Below, in pieces: positions 17,386 to 26,671 of a DNA stretch of 51,745 nucleotides; the first letter of the stretch is position 1, and every line of letters begins with the position of its first letter. Made by a program: the position numbers and the translations under genes. The notes under the pieces are model-generated. The model searched no databases. It had not been told where the DNA came from and saw only the letters and a program-made list of their open reading frames with translations. This stretch comes from an uncultured Thermanaerothrix sp. (GTDB taxonomy: Bacteria; Chloroflexota; Anaerolineae; Anaerolineales; Anaerolineaceae): NCBI RefSeq assembly GCF_938028735.1, contig NZ_CALIMF010000023.1, positions 1 to 51,745 on the forward strand. Reading direction: 5' to 3'.

Positions 17386-19724
17386 CTCACCTCCAGCCAG
17401 AGTGGATCGAGCAAGGATTCGCGCCGCGCCAGGAAGAGCGGCACATCCTCGGCGGCCAGGGGCGGGCTGATCAGATACCCCTGGGCGCGATCGCACGCCT
17501 GGGCGCGGAAGAGGCGCAACTGCTGAAGCGTTTCCACCCCCACCACCGCTACGTGCGTGTGCGCCTGGTGCGCCGCAGCAATCCAGCGTCCAAGCGCCTC
17601 GGCAGCGTTGGCGGTGCTGGCCAGGCGCTGCAGAGCAGGGTAACCCAGTTTGACCACTTCCACCCCTGGCAGAGCCTGCCAGGCTGGCACTTCCACATCA
17701 CTGACGGCGTTGAGCGCGATGCCAAAGCCGGCTTCGTGCAAGGTGCGCAGGGTGTGCGCCACGCCGGGATCTTCCAGCGGCGCATCGGGCGGGATTTCGA
17801 AAATCAGGCGCGAAGGGGAAAGACCGGCGGCAAGCACCTGCTGGTGGACGGCCTCGGCCCAGCCCGGGGTCTGCAAGGTTGCCAGCGCCAGGTTGACCGC
17901 CACGGGATACGGCGGGCTGCCGGCACCCTCCCAAGTGCGCAGATGAGCCCCCACCTGATCCAACACCCAGCGATCCACGTCTGCCGCCGACCCGGTCGCT
18001 TCGATCTGCGGCCAGAAGGCCGCCGCAGTGAGCAGGCCGCGGGCGGGGTGACGCCAGCGCAGCAGGGCTTCTAAATGGGTGATCCGCCCGTCTTCCAGCG
18101 CAATCCCGGGTTGGTAGTAAAGCACAAACTGACCTTCCTCCAAAGCGTGCTGCACTTCAGCCGCGGTGAGAGCGGTGAGCGGCACTTCACGGTATACGTA
18201 AAGCGTTTCATCGGCGCGCAAGTAGTATTCCAGGTAGGCCGCATCGGCGTAGAGGAACAGGGGCTGTGCCGTCTTCTCGGCCAGGCGCAGCAGATCGGCA
18301 TGCTGCTTTACCCGCACCATCCGTGCCGGATGTACCAGCGTCAGCGGGCGGTCAATCTCCACCACCTGCCCCCCAGCACGCAGGCGGGCCGCCAGCGGCG
18401 GCGCCTGGCGCGTTGTCCAGGCCTCCACCCCGTAGAGGAGGAGCAGGCCAAACAAGGTCAGCCCCAGCCCGGCGGCGGCGATCCCGCGCGCCAACCCCAC
18501 CGGGAGCGCCAGCCCAAAGATGGGCAGGGTGTTAGGAAGGCTCACCGGGCGCGTGACTTGGCCCTCGCGGCGTGGCGCTAATGGATCTTGTTCGCTCCCG
18601 CCCTCACGGCGCAGGTAGATCTGCTGTCTTTCTACGGTAAAAGTCAGCGCGGGCGCAAAGGTGGCTTGTAACGGTTGACCGCCCAGTGCGCCCAGCACCC
18701 GCACGTTGGGGGTCAGCGCCAGTGTATATTGGAAGGGCTGCACCCCGGTGATGGCCTCGGTCTGGCGCAGCAGGTCTTCGAGCAAGCACACGTTCAGATC
18801 GGCCTGGGTTTGGAAAGCATTGCCGTTGAAACGCCCTTCATCCTGCAACGGGAAGACGCGCATCCACCCGTTGGGTGCGGCCACTTCGGCCTGCAGGCGG
18901 TAACTGCCACCCCCCTCAAACGGCACCGCGCTTTCCAGGCGGTACGCAAAGGTAAGGGTCACCGTACAGGAAAGGTGCGGGAAGATGGCGCCGCCGCTGG
19001 GCACGTGATCAGCGTCATAGACCCCACTGGCGCGCAGGGGAGCCGTATAGGCAAACGCGCCCTGCTGGGTGTAAGGGATGGCTTCCGAGGCCTGCAGCGT
19101 AAGTGGGCGGGTGAAGGCAAACGCGCCCAGGATCAGCGCCAGGAAGCCCAGGAGGTAAAGCCCGATCAGGTAGCCCTCGGCGTGGGCCGCCACGCCACTG
19201 CTAAGGGCTGTGAGGGCACGGCGGGCCTGCCGGCGCAGACGTGCACGAGAAGACGATGCGGAGGAAGGGGTCATCAGGGTCGCTCCAACCAAGAAAACGA
19301 ATAATCCGCTTAGGGCGGCCAGGGCCGCGGGGGTGCGCAGAGCCAGAATCACGCGGCCCAGCCCGGGCACATGCCACCATAGTTTACCCAAAATCTCGGC
19401 AGCGGTGGGGCGGTAGCCATCTACCCAGGTGTTATGATCCCCCTGTAAGACGAAGTGCTCGCCCTCCTGGGCGATGATGCGGTGGAAGACGGGGCCCACC
19501 TCAGGGTGGCGGTAAGCCACTACATCGCCCACTTGGTAAAACGGGGCCGGGCGCACCAGTACCAGATCACCGCGGACAAAGCGTGGCGCCATGCTGTTGC
19601 CGCTGAGGATGAGGTAATCCACGCCCCCACCAAAGGCGCGCGGGGCCAACAGCACCCACACCACCACCAACGCACTTATCCCCGCGGCCACCCGCGCCCG
19701 CGTACCGCGCCACCACCATCGCAC
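17382..19724 (-). CDS. SipW-type signal peptidase I fused to DUF5305-like region and degenerate EAL domain
   Basis: A 780-aa membrane protein with an unusual architecture. After one membrane segment (about 12-27) comes a signal peptidase of the ER/SipW type: SGNSM carries the nucleophile Ser44, and FHRII carries a His (81) in place of the bacterial general-base Lys. A second membrane segment lies near 130-150. A beta-rich extracytoplasmic region resembling DUF5305 follows, then a further segment near 410-435 and a cytoplasmic tail. From about residue 535 the tail is an EAL domain: EALLRW (Glu552), VNLA, FEIPP, VVKLGY and DRAQGY are kept, but the metal-binding DDFG pair reads NAVS and AEGVE reads VVGVE. 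It is probably a c-di-GMP binder rather than a phosphodiesterase. GTG 19724 follows CGGAGG; the TTG at 19745 has no such site. Confidence 0.85.
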   Translation of the reverse strand: MRWWWRGTRARVAAGISALVVVWVLLAPRAFGGGVDYLILSGNSMAPRFVRGDLVLVRPAPFYQVGDVVAYRHPEVGPVFHRIIAQEGEHFVLQGDHNTWVDGYRPTAAEILGKLWWHVPGLGRVILALRTPAALAALSGLFVFLVGATLMTPSSASSSRARLRRQARRALTALSSGVAAHAEGYLIGLYLLGFLALILGAFAFTRPLTLQASEAIPYTQQGAFAYTAPLRASGVYDADHVPSGGAIFPHLSCTVTLTFAYRLESAVPFEGGGSYRLQAEVAAPNGWMRVFPLQDEGRFNGNAFQTQADLNVCLLEDLLRQTEAITGVQPFQYTLALTPNVRVLGALGGQPLQATFAPALTFTVERQQIYLRREGGSEQDPLAPRREGQVTRPVSLPNTLPIFGLALPVGLARGIAAAGLGLTLFGLLLLYGVEAWTTRQAPPLAARLRAGGQVVEIDRPLTLVHPARMVRVKQHADLLRLAEKTAQPLFLYADAAYLEYYLRADETLYVYREVPLTALTAAEVQHALEEGQFVLYYQPGIALEDGRITHLEALLRWRHPARGLLTAAAFWPQIEATGSAADVDRWVLDQVGAHLRTWEGAGSPPYPVAVNLALATLQTPGWAEAVHQQVLAAGLSPSRLIFEIPPDAPLEDPGVAHTLRTLHEAGFGIALNAVSDVEVPAWQALPGVEVVKLGYPALQRLASTANAAEALGRWIAAAHQAHTHVAVVGVETLQQLRLFRAQACDRAQGYLISPPLAAEDVPLFLARRESLLDPLWLEVR

Positions 19725-19745
19725 TGGGCACCTCCGAATAGGCAA

Positions 19746-19783
19746 CGCAGGGCGCGTCCAGTTTCCAGACCGCGCGCCCTGCG
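19746..19783 (-). terminator. Strong hairpin between the secreted-protein gene and the signal-peptidase gene
   Basis: An 11-bp perfect stem (CGCAGGGCGCG at 19746-19756 with its complement at 19773-19783) and a 16-base loop lie between the two genes. There is no T-run. It could partly end transcription or protect the upstream message, giving more secreted protein than peptidase. Confidence 0.5.
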
Positions 19784-19806
19784 CCCAATTTTACCCGATT
19801 CGAAGG

Positions 19807-20169
19807 TTACTGCGCCGCTACCACGCGCAGAATACCGGCGTCGTAGGCGCTCACCCCACCCCCCACATTGCACGAGTAGGTGGAGCCACTGAGGGTGCAG
19901 GAGTACCACGAGCCGTTTGAGGTCAATTGAATCTTGACCGTCTGAGCCGGATTCGCCCCGCTCAGGGTGAACTCGACGGCACTGATCAGCGCCGGGTTGC
20001 TGCTATCCAGCACATAGTGAACATTGCTGACGGTATAGCCGCTGATGGTGTTGCTACCATCCCCTGCCGAGGAGCCCGGCACCGTGTTCGCCGCGGCATA
20101 GGCAAAGGTCACCGCCGCCAGCACCAAAGCGATTAAGAGCGGATACAATAAGCGCAACCGAGGTTTCAT
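19807..20169 (-). CDS. Small secreted protein with SipW-type signal peptide
   Basis: A 120-aa exported protein of unknown fold. Residues about 7-28 form a signal peptide (LLYPLLIALVLAAVTFAYAA) of the kind cut by SipW peptidases, as in TasA/camelysin precursors. The mature part is Ser/Thr/Asn-rich and beta-prone with one Cys pair, WYSC...YSCNVGG, likely a disulfide. ATG 20169 follows AAAGGAG; the longer start at 20211 has no ribosome site. It has its own promoter and lies directly upstream of the signal-peptidase fusion, so it is the best candidate substrate, perhaps a fibre or matrix subunit. The TasA relationship is by signal type and neighbourhood, not by clear sequence identity. Confidence 0.7.
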   Translation of the reverse strand: MKPRLRLLYPLLIALVLAAVTFAYAAANTVPGSSAGDGSNTISGYTVSNVHYVLDSSNPALISAVEFTLSGANPAQTVKIQLTSNGSWYSCTLSGSTYSCNVGGGVSAYDAGILRVVAAQ

Positions 20170-20211
20170 ACTCAAATAACTCCTTTCGGTATCGGGATCG
20201 GGATTAGCCAC

Positions 20212-20241
20212 ATTTTAAGGAATTTTGACCCAAATTTGCAA
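20212..20241 (-). promoter_or_regulatory. Promoter of the small secreted-protein operon
   Basis: Minus-strand TTGCAA (20236-20241), an 18-bp spacer and TAAAAT (20212-20217), about 40 bp before the ATG. A perfect 10-bp palindrome, CTGGCGCCAG (20247-20256), sits just upstream of the -35 and could be an activator or repressor site. Confidence 0.45.
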
Positions 20242-20370
20242 CTAGGCTGGCGCCAGTTGTAAGGCAATTGTAAAGTTCCCGTCCAGGCAAAACCCTCGAT
20301 GACCCGCATGGTGATCTGTGCCACAACCGGCCGCTTTGGCCCTCGAGGGGGCTCAATTAGGACTAAAATA

Positions 20371-20394
20371 TAGGGGATTTTTCCATTTCCCCTA
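20371..20394 (+). promoter_or_regulatory. Hairpin in the leader of the FAD oxidoreductase gene
   Basis: TAGGGGA and TCCCCTA (7-bp stem, 10-base loop) lie four bases before the ribosome site GAGGTGG. AT-rich sequence just upstream (TAAAATATA) may include the -10. Confidence 0.3.
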
Positions 20395-20408
20395 GTTTGA
20401 GGTGGCTC

Positions 20409-21764
20409 ATGTCTCTCACCTTCCCACCCCTCCCACGCTCGCTGTGGTTGGATAGCGCCGGCCCCTACACCCCCCAACCCCCGCTCCAGGGGCGAGTGCG
20501 CGCTGATGTAGCCATCATCGGTGGGGGCTTTACCGGCTTGATGACCGCCTACGCACTTAAGCGCACCGACCCCACTTTGGAGATCGTCGTGCTGGAAGCT
20601 CAAGCCATCGGCTACGGCGCCAGCGGACGCAACGGTTCATTTGCGATGACCGTGGTCGGGTTGGGCTTTGGCGTCATGCCGGCTTTGCTCGGCCGCAAAC
20701 GCTTCATCGCCGCCCACCGCTACATGATGGAGGCCGTGGACACTCTGGATGCCTTTATCGAACGCGAGAGCATCGCCTGCGAGCGCCTGCGCCCAGGTTT
20801 TCTGCGCGTGGCCACCACGCCGACCTACGTGCGCCGCCTGCAGCACGAGGTGACGCTCATGAATCGCCTGGGCTTTGACGATATCTACTGGCTGGATTCA
20901 GCCGCAGTGCGAGAGCGGGTGAATTCGCCGCGCTACCTGGGCGCCCTGTGGGAGCCACGCCTGCTCCTCATCCATCCCCTCAAACTGGTGCGCGCCGAGC
21001 GCGACCTCATTCTTCGTTTAGGGGTAGCCGTGCACGAACACTCACCCGTGCTAGAGATCACCGCACGCCCCCGCTTCCGCCTGCGCACCCCGCAGGGCGA
21101 GGTGGAGAGCGAAAAACTGGTCTTTGCCACCAATGCCTACTCTCACTTCTTCCCATCCCTGCGCCGCCACCAGATTCCCGCCTTCACCTACATGATTGCT
21201 ACCGAACCCCTGACCCCAGAGCAATTGGCCCCCATCGGCTGGCAGGGGTTCGAAGGCATCGAGGATGCGCGCAATTTGATCCACTACTACCGTCTCACCC
21301 CCGACCGGCGCCTGGTGCTTGGTGGCGGCCCGGTAGGGCTGACCTGGGCCAACCGCCTGGATGGCGACCAGAGCCTGGCCGCCTGGCGCCACCTGGAAGC
21401 GCACCTGGCTTACCTCTTCCCCCACCTGCGCGGGGTGCACATCAGCCATCGCTGGGGTGGGCCGTTTTCGGTCACCCTGGATCTCACCCCGGCCTTGGGT
21501 TACCTGGGCGACCGCCGCGCCGTCTATAGCCTAGGTTGCATTGGGCACGGCGTCTCAATGAGCCACCTCAACGCCCACCTGCTGGCAGATTTGGTGCTAG
21601 AACGCCCCAACCCTTGGTTGGAGACCTGCCCCTTTGTTAACCGCCGCATCCTGCCTTGGCCGCCGGAGCCGCTGCGCATGGCCCTGGCCGCCGGCCTGCG
21701 CGCCTATCTCCAACTGGAAGATTGGGCCAACGAACGTGGGCAATCTCAATCCCTATCCTCATAA
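20409..21764 (+). CDS. FAD-dependent amine/amino-acid oxidase (DAO family)
   Basis: A 451-aa flavoprotein of the D-amino-acid oxidase/glycine oxidase family, most like gamma-glutamylputrescine oxidase or sarcosine oxidase types. The dinucleotide fold motif [17 protein letters not shown] lies near residues 34-50, and the flavin-contact motif [10 protein letters not shown] near 74-83. The C-terminal third has [12 protein letters not shown], where FAD is usually bound again. No signal peptide is seen. ATG 20409 is chosen because GAGGTGG precedes it by five bases; the TTG at 20397 has no site. The PLP enzyme gene begins about 15 bp downstream, so the two form an operon, possibly for amine or amino-acid breakdown. 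The substrate is unknown. Confidence 0.87.
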   Translation: MSLTFPPLPRSLWLDSAGPYTPQPPLQGRVRADVAIIGGGFTGLMTAYALKRTDPTLEIVVLEAQAIGYGASGRNGSFAMTVVGLGFGVMPALLGRKRFIAAHRYMMEAVDTLDAFIERESIACERLRPGFLRVATTPTYVRRLQHEVTLMNRLGFDDIYWLDSAAVRERVNSPRYLGALWEPRLLLIHPLKLVRAERDLILRLGVAVHEHSPVLEITARPRFRLRTPQGEVESEKLVFATNAYSHFFPSLRRHQIPAFTYMIATEPLTPEQLAPIGWQGFEGIEDARNLIHYYRLTPDRRLVLGGGPVGLTWANRLDGDQSLAAWRHLEAHLAYLFPHLRGVHISHRWGGPFSVTLDLTPALGYLGDRRAVYSLGCIGHGVSMSHLNAHLLADLVLERPNPWLETCPFVNRRILPWPPEPLRMALAAGLRAYLQLEDWANERGQSQSLSS

Positions 21765-21781
21765 CCCCCCTGGAGGCCATG

Positions 21782-23047
21782 ATGACCCTCGACCTTAACT
21801 TGATTCGAACCCACTTCCCCGCTCTGCGCCGCCCGGTGATCTATTTCGACAACCCCGGTGGAACCCAGATCACCCAAATGGCGCTGGACCGTATGGTGCA
21901 TTACCTCACCCTGCACAACGCCAACCACGGCGGCGCCTTTGCCACCAGCCGCGAATCGGATGCCGTGCTGGATCGGGCACGCCAAGCCGTGGCCGAATGG
22001 CTCAACGCGGCGCGAGCCGATGAGATCGTCTTTGGCGCCAACATGACCACGCTCACTCTGCACCTCAGCCGCGCGATTGCCCGCACTTGGCAGCCCGGCG
22101 ATACTATTGTGGTCACCCGCCTTGATCACGATGCCAACATCGCCCCGTGGGTGCTGGCCGCCCAGGATCGCGGCTGTCGCGTGCGCTGGGTGGATTTTCA
22201 TCCCGAGGACGGCACGCTTAATCTGGAGGATCTGGAGCGGGCACTGGAAGAAAAGCCGCGCCTGGTGGCGGTGGGTTATGCCTCCAACGCGCTGGGCACC
22301 ATCAACCCGGTGCAAACGATTGTGGCGCTGGCACATGCCGCCGGGGCGTGGGTGTACGTGGATGCGGTGCAGTATGCCGCCCATGGCCCGATAGACGTGC
22401 AGGCGCTGGGGTGCGATTTTCTAGTCTGCTCGGCGTATAAGTTCTTCGGCCCGCACGTGGGTGTGCTGTACGGGCGCTATGAGCACCTGCAGGCCCTGAG
22501 CGCCTACAAAGTGCGCCCGGCGCCCGAGGAACCACCGGGTAAATTCGAGACCGGCACCCAAAACCACGAGGGCATCGCCGGGGTGCTGGGGGCGCTGGAG
22601 TACTTGGAGTGGCTCGGGCGTACCTACGGCGCGGCGGTGGATGCGCCCACGCTGGCAGCCTATAGCGGACGGCGGCGCACCTTCAAGCAGGCAATGTTGG
22701 CCATCCAGGCCTACGAGTTCGACCTCAGCCGCGCTCTGCTGGATGTGTTGGAAGCCACGCCAGGGGTGACGATCTATGGCCTGCGCGACCGCAACCGCCT
22801 GGCCGAACGCGTGCCAACCGTCAGTTTCACCCTGGCGGGGTGGCACCCGCGCGCGGTAGCGGCAGCGCTGGATCGCGCCGGCATCTACGTCTGGGATGGC
22901 AACTTCTACGCCCTGGCCGTGACCGAGCGCCTGGGGCTGGAAGGGCGCGGCGGACTGGTGCGGGTGGGCCCGGTGCACTACAACACGCTTGAGGAGGTAC
23001 AGCGCCTGGGCGAGGCCCTGCGCCACCTAGAACGCGAGACTACCTGA
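21782..23047 (+). CDS. PLP-dependent cysteine-desulfurase-like protein (aminotransferase class V)
   Basis: A 421-aa fold-type I PLP enzyme, most like the cysteine desulfurase-like group rather than IscS or SufS. It begins with YFDNPGGTQ and has SRESDAVLDRAR. The PLP Lys is in CSAYKFFGPHVG (about residue 221). YVDAVQYAAHGPIDV carries the cofactor-pyridine Asp (near 198) and the stacking His. The expected catalytic Cys loop of true desulfurases is not apparent, so lyase or transaminase activity on an amino-acid substrate is possible. ATG 21782 has GGAGG at five bases; the adjoining ATG at 21779 is too close. It follows the oxidase gene by 17 bp. Confidence 0.87.
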   Translation: MTLDLNLIRTHFPALRRPVIYFDNPGGTQITQMALDRMVHYLTLHNANHGGAFATSRESDAVLDRARQAVAEWLNAARADEIVFGANMTTLTLHLSRAIARTWQPGDTIVVTRLDHDANIAPWVLAAQDRGCRVRWVDFHPEDGTLNLEDLERALEEKPRLVAVGYASNALGTINPVQTIVALAHAAGAWVYVDAVQYAAHGPIDVQALGCDFLVCSAYKFFGPHVGVLYGRYEHLQALSAYKVRPAPEEPPGKFETGTQNHEGIAGVLGALEYLEWLGRTYGAAVDAPTLAAYSGRRRTFKQAMLAIQAYEFDLSRALLDVLEATPGVTIYGLRDRNRLAERVPTVSFTLAGWHPRAVAAALDRAGIYVWDGNFYALAVTERLGLEGRGGLVRVGPVHYNTLEEVQRLGEALRHLERETT

Positions 23048-23062
23048 GCGCGGCGCTCAGGT
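23042..23062. terminator. Bidirectional terminator palindrome between convergent genes
   Basis: A perfect inverted repeat, ACCTGAGCGC-G-GCGCTCAGGT, spans the stop codon of the PLP enzyme and lies just after the end of the converging PBP gene. A GC-rich stem without a T-run on either side. Confidence 0.5.
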
Positions 23063-23080
23063 TCGCCCCCGCCCCCCGGC

Positions 23081-26000
23081 TCACGGCCCCGGGGTGGGCG
23101 TCTCGCTGGGCAGGGGGAAGGGGGGCGCTGTGGGCGTGGGGGTCAGCGTCGGGGTTGGCGTCATCGTTGCCGTCGGCGTGGGCGTGGGGGTTGGCGTCGG
23201 CACTTGGAGGTTCAAGTGGATGCGCCTTTCGGCATACGTATCGCGCTGGCTCTCAACATACAGGCGCAGAGTCACCCGCCCTGCGGGCACCTCGCGCAAA
23301 TCCCAGGTGGCTAACAGGCGCGGCTGGTTCTCACTAGTGTTACCCACCGCCAGCGCCGTCCACGCGTCGGGATCATCACCCAGACCGTATTCCAACCGAA
23401 ATTCACGGAACGGCTCCGGCACAGTCACCAGGGCGTAGATCTCCAACGGACTGGTGGTGATGGTCTGCCCCTCGCTCAGATTGGAGAAGAGTAGCAATGG
23501 GCGCGGGTCGCCCGGCCGGCACTCCCGCTCGGGCACAAAGACGATAGGATCCTTGAAGCCGTATTGTTCGGCCCAGCGCCGTCCTTCTGCGGTCTCGCGA
23601 ATCCACTTGATGGCAAAGGGATCCGTAACGTTAAGCGCCAGCACCTCTTTGATCGAATCGGCACAGGCCGAGGTGGCGCGCAAGCCGGTCCAGGTATCAA
23701 TCACCACCTTTTTCCACAGATCGTCCTCTTTGGGCAGCGGCGGCTGGTCATAGGCAAAGTACTCCAGGCGTTGCGAGGGGCACCACTCCGAGGGTTCAGC
23801 GCCCGAAACCTCGCAGATGATCTTCTCCACCACGCCCGCCGGCCGGATGAAGGGGGTCGGGCGGCCGTCGGTCAGTTTTTGGATGGCTGCCTGCATAAAC
23901 TCGGCCCAGATGGGCGCCGCGCCGGTCAGGCCGGTGGTGTTCTGCATCGGCGTATAATCGGCATTGCCCACCCACACCCCCACCGCTAGGTCGGGCGTAT
24001 AGCCCAGCGTCCAGTTATCGCGGAAATCGTTGGTTGTGCCGGTCTTGGCCGCCACTGGGAAGGGCAGGTTGAGCACTGAGTTGGTGCCGAACATCGGCGC
24101 CCGCGCCTGGTTATCTGAAAGGATCGAAGAGATCAGGAAAGCGTGCTCCGGGCGCACCACCTGATCACCCGCCGGGGGCTGATATTCATAGACCAGGTTA
24201 CCCTTGTAATCCACAATTTTGGTGATTGCCACCGGGGGCACGCGCCGCCCGCCGTTGGCAAAGACGGCATAGGCCGCGGTGAGTTCGAGCAGGCTCACAT
24301 CGCCCCCACCCAGGGTCAGCGAAAGGCCGTAATCAGGACGGGTGAGCGTGGTAATGCCTAGGCGCTTGGCAAAGTTGATCAGGCCATCCGGCTGGGGCGT
24401 ATTGGGGTCATCGTAAATGCCCACAAATTGCAGAGTCTTGACCGCTGGCACGTTGTAGGAATTGGCCAGCGCCACACGCACCGTCACCGGGCCGTGGAAG
24501 CGCCCATCGTAATTAACCGGGCGGTAGGGCTCGCGCGGGTCGTTGGGATTGCCAGAAGGCGGAAACTCGCTCGGCACGTCCCAAATCAGCGTGGCAGGTG
24601 TCCAGCCCTTTTCAAAAGCGGCCACGTAGGTCAGCGGTTTGATGGCCGAACCGGGCTGGCGTGGCGCCAGCGCCATATTGACCTGGCCGGAGATGGCCTC
24701 GTTGTAGAAATCGGCAGAACCCACCATGGCCAGGATCTCGCCGGTGGTAGGGCGCAGGGCCACCAAAGCGCCGTTGGTTACGTGGCGGTCGGCCAGTTGG
24801 GCAATCTGACGCCTGACCATCTCCTCGGCCTGCTGCTGCAGGTCGGGGTCTAACGTCGTATAGACGGTGAAGCCCGAACGGTAGATAGCATCCGCGCCGT
24901 ACTGGGCCTCCAGCAGCGAGCGCACGTACACCACCCAATGAGGGAAGCGCATCACGTTGGTCGGCGCCTGGTACTGGTAATTTTCCATCTCGCGTGCCGC
25001 CAAGGCCACATCTTCCTGCGTGACGCATACCGGCTGCAGGCTGGTGCTGACCTCAATACAGCCTTTCTCCTGGCTCATCTCGTACATCAGGCGCAGCACC
25101 TGGCGGAAGCGGTTGAGCGTGACCTCACGGTTGGTCTCAATATCGTACACTGCGGGCGACTGGGGCAGCCCGGCCAGGAAAGCCGCCTGCGCCAGGGTTA
25201 ACTTCTCGGCACTGGTGTGAAAGTAAGTCTCCGCCGCCGCCTCCACCCCGTAGGCCAGTTTGCCGTAGTAGATCTCATTGAGGTAAAGTTCAAGGATCTC
25301 CTCTTTAGAGTATTTACGGGTGATCTCAGCGGCCAGAACGATCTCGCGGGCCTTGCGCTCAACCGTGCGCTCGGCGCGCTCATCCGGTGAAAGCAGCAGC
25401 GCCCGCGCCAGTTGCTGGGTGATGGTCGAGGCGCCCGAAACAACCTCACCGGTGGTGTAGTTCTGCCACAGGGCGCGCGCAATCGCCCAGGGGTCAAAGC
25501 CGGGGTGATTGTAGAACTCCTTATCTTCCGTGGCCAACGTAGCGGCGATAAGGTAGGGTGAGATCTTCTCCAGGGGCACGTAGGTGCGCCGCCCGGCGCG
25601 TGGGTCAAGAATTTCGTAGATCAGGTTGCCGTTGCGGTCGAGAATGCGCGTGGTCTCAAACTGCGAGGCGCGCGCCTGCAGGTCATCCACGCTGGGCAGG
25701 TTGGCCGCAATCGAGAAGTAGCGGTAGATCAGGAACGAGCCAATGGCAATGAGCACCACCACGCCAGCAAAGAGCAGGGCGATAAAGGCGCGCAACAAAC
25801 AACCCAGGGCGCGCTTCCGGCCGTTGCCGGATGGAGATGGCGGCTGGGTTGGGGGCTGAGAGGCCGTACTGCGTCCAGGAGGTACCGCCGGACGCGAAGG
25901 CGAAGGTGTCCCTGCAGGGCGCGCCGGCGGGGTCGAAGTCGCCGGACGGACGGAGGGGGCGCTACTGGCAGCGGGGGGACGCGGTACACTCCCCGGCTGG

Positions 26001-26578
26001 CGGACGCGGGTCAGGTTAGGATCGGGCACAATTTCCACCCGTTGCGGGGCGCGCGACGGGGATGGGGGTGGCGGTAGCGTAGCCTGCTCATCCATCGAGG
26101 GGGGCGGGGGCGTCGCTTCACCCGGGGATGGCGATGGAGTGACTGGCTCACGCGGGGGCGTTGACAGGGCTGCCGGTTCATCGGCAGGCGGCGGCTGTGG
26201 CGGGAACAGATCCTCGCCAAACCACCCGCCGGTGCGCTCCGGCAAGCCGGTGGGGTGATGTCGCAGCGCCTGGGTCTCGGTAGGGGCTGGTGAGGAGGCC
26301 AATGGGGTTTGGACACCTGCCTCAGCGGTGGGTGAGACTGCGGAGGGCGGCGGGGCTGCCTCTGGGGGCACCTCTGGAGGCGGTGCCTCGGAGGCCGCCG
26401 ACGGTGGTAGTGCTGGGGAGGCCGCTTCGACCGGCGGCTTTTCGGGGTCAGCCGCAGGGGGCGGCGGCGACGCCGTGGCGCCAGTCTCCTCCTGAGCCGC
26501 GGCCACCAGCCGGCGCAAACGCTCCCCCGGACGGGTGGGTTGGGTATCCTCCAGGTTGGGCATCTCGTTCTCGCTCAT
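23081..26578 (-). CDS. Class A penicillin-binding protein (PBP1A type)
   Basis: Bifunctional cell-wall synthase of 1165 aa. It opens with about 250 residues of Pro/Ala-rich cytoplasmic sequence, then a membrane anchor (LLRAFIALLFAGVVVLIAIG). The GT51 glycosyltransferase has all key motifs: TEDKEFYNHPGF, GASTITQQLAR, ELYLNEIYYG. The transpeptidase has SAIK, SYN and KTGTTNDF, so both activities should be intact. A C-terminal beta-rich domain follows, ending in a Thr-Pro stalk (TPTPTPT repeats). ATG 26578 has AAGG upstream; the earlier ATG (26644) overlaps the likely -10. The N-terminal disordered tail is far longer than usual for PBP1A. Confidence 0.95.
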   Translation of the reverse strand: MSENEMPNLEDTQPTRPGERLRRLVAAAQEETGATASPPPPAADPEKPPVEAASPALPPSAASEAPPPEVPPEAAPPPSAVSPTAEAGVQTPLASSPAPTETQALRHHPTGLPERTGGWFGEDLFPPQPPPADEPAALSTPPREPVTPSPSPGEATPPPPSMDEQATLPPPPSPSRAPQRVEIVPDPNLTRVRQPGSVPRPPAASSAPSVRPATSTPPARPAGTPSPSRPAVPPGRSTASQPPTQPPSPSGNGRKRALGCLLRAFIALLFAGVVVLIAIGSFLIYRYFSIAANLPSVDDLQARASQFETTRILDRNGNLIYEILDPRAGRRTYVPLEKISPYLIAATLATEDKEFYNHPGFDPWAIARALWQNYTTGEVVSGASTITQQLARALLLSPDERAERTVERKAREIVLAAEITRKYSKEEILELYLNEIYYGKLAYGVEAAAETYFHTSAEKLTLAQAAFLAGLPQSPAVYDIETNREVTLNRFRQVLRLMYEMSQEKGCIEVSTSLQPVCVTQEDVALAAREMENYQYQAPTNVMRFPHWVVYVRSLLEAQYGADAIYRSGFTVYTTLDPDLQQQAEEMVRRQIAQLADRHVTNGALVALRPTTGEILAMVGSADFYNEAISGQVNMALAPRQPGSAIKPLTYVAAFEKGWTPATLIWDVPSEFPPSGNPNDPREPYRPVNYDGRFHGPVTVRVALANSYNVPAVKTLQFVGIYDDPNTPQPDGLINFAKRLGITTLTRPDYGLSLTLGGGDVSLLELTAAYAVFANGGRRVPPVAITKIVDYKGNLVYEYQPPAGDQVVRPEHAFLISSILSDNQARAPMFGTNSVLNLPFPVAAKTGTTNDFRDNWTLGYTPDLAVGVWVGNADYTPMQNTTGLTGAAPIWAEFMQAAIQKLTDGRPTPFIRPAGVVEKIICEVSGAEPSEWCPSQRLEYFAYDQPPLPKEDDLWKKVVIDTWTGLRATSACADSIKEVLALNVTDPFAIKWIRETAEGRRWAEQYGFKDPIVFVPERECRPGDPRPLLLFSNLSEGQTITTSPLEIYALVTVPEPFREFRLEYGLGDDPDAWTALAVGNTSENQPRLLATWDLREVPAGRVTLRLYVESQRDTYAERRIHLNLQVPTPTPTPTPTATMTPTPTLTPTPTAPPFPLPSETPTPGP
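23092..23208 (-). repeat. Thr-Pro coding repeat (PBP C-terminus)
   Basis: Degenerate GGCGTNGGGGT-type hexamer-based repeat on the plus strand, encoding (TP)n on the minus strand. It resembles the repeats at 27577-27795 and 28728-28860, so recombination or slippage between them is possible. Confidence 0.7.
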
Positions 26579-26642
26579 AGGCCTTACCTTCTGCAGCGCC
26601 GACAAAGCAGGCCATTCCTGCCGTGCGGCGCAGATTGCCTTC

Positions 26643-26651
26643 ATTCTAACA
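26643..26651 (-). promoter_or_regulatory. Possible extended -10 of the PBP gene
   Basis: Minus-strand TGTTAGAAT, about 65 bp before the PBP start. No convincing -35 is seen. Confidence 0.3.
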
Positions 26652-26671
26652 CAAGAAAAAGGGGAAGGGGA

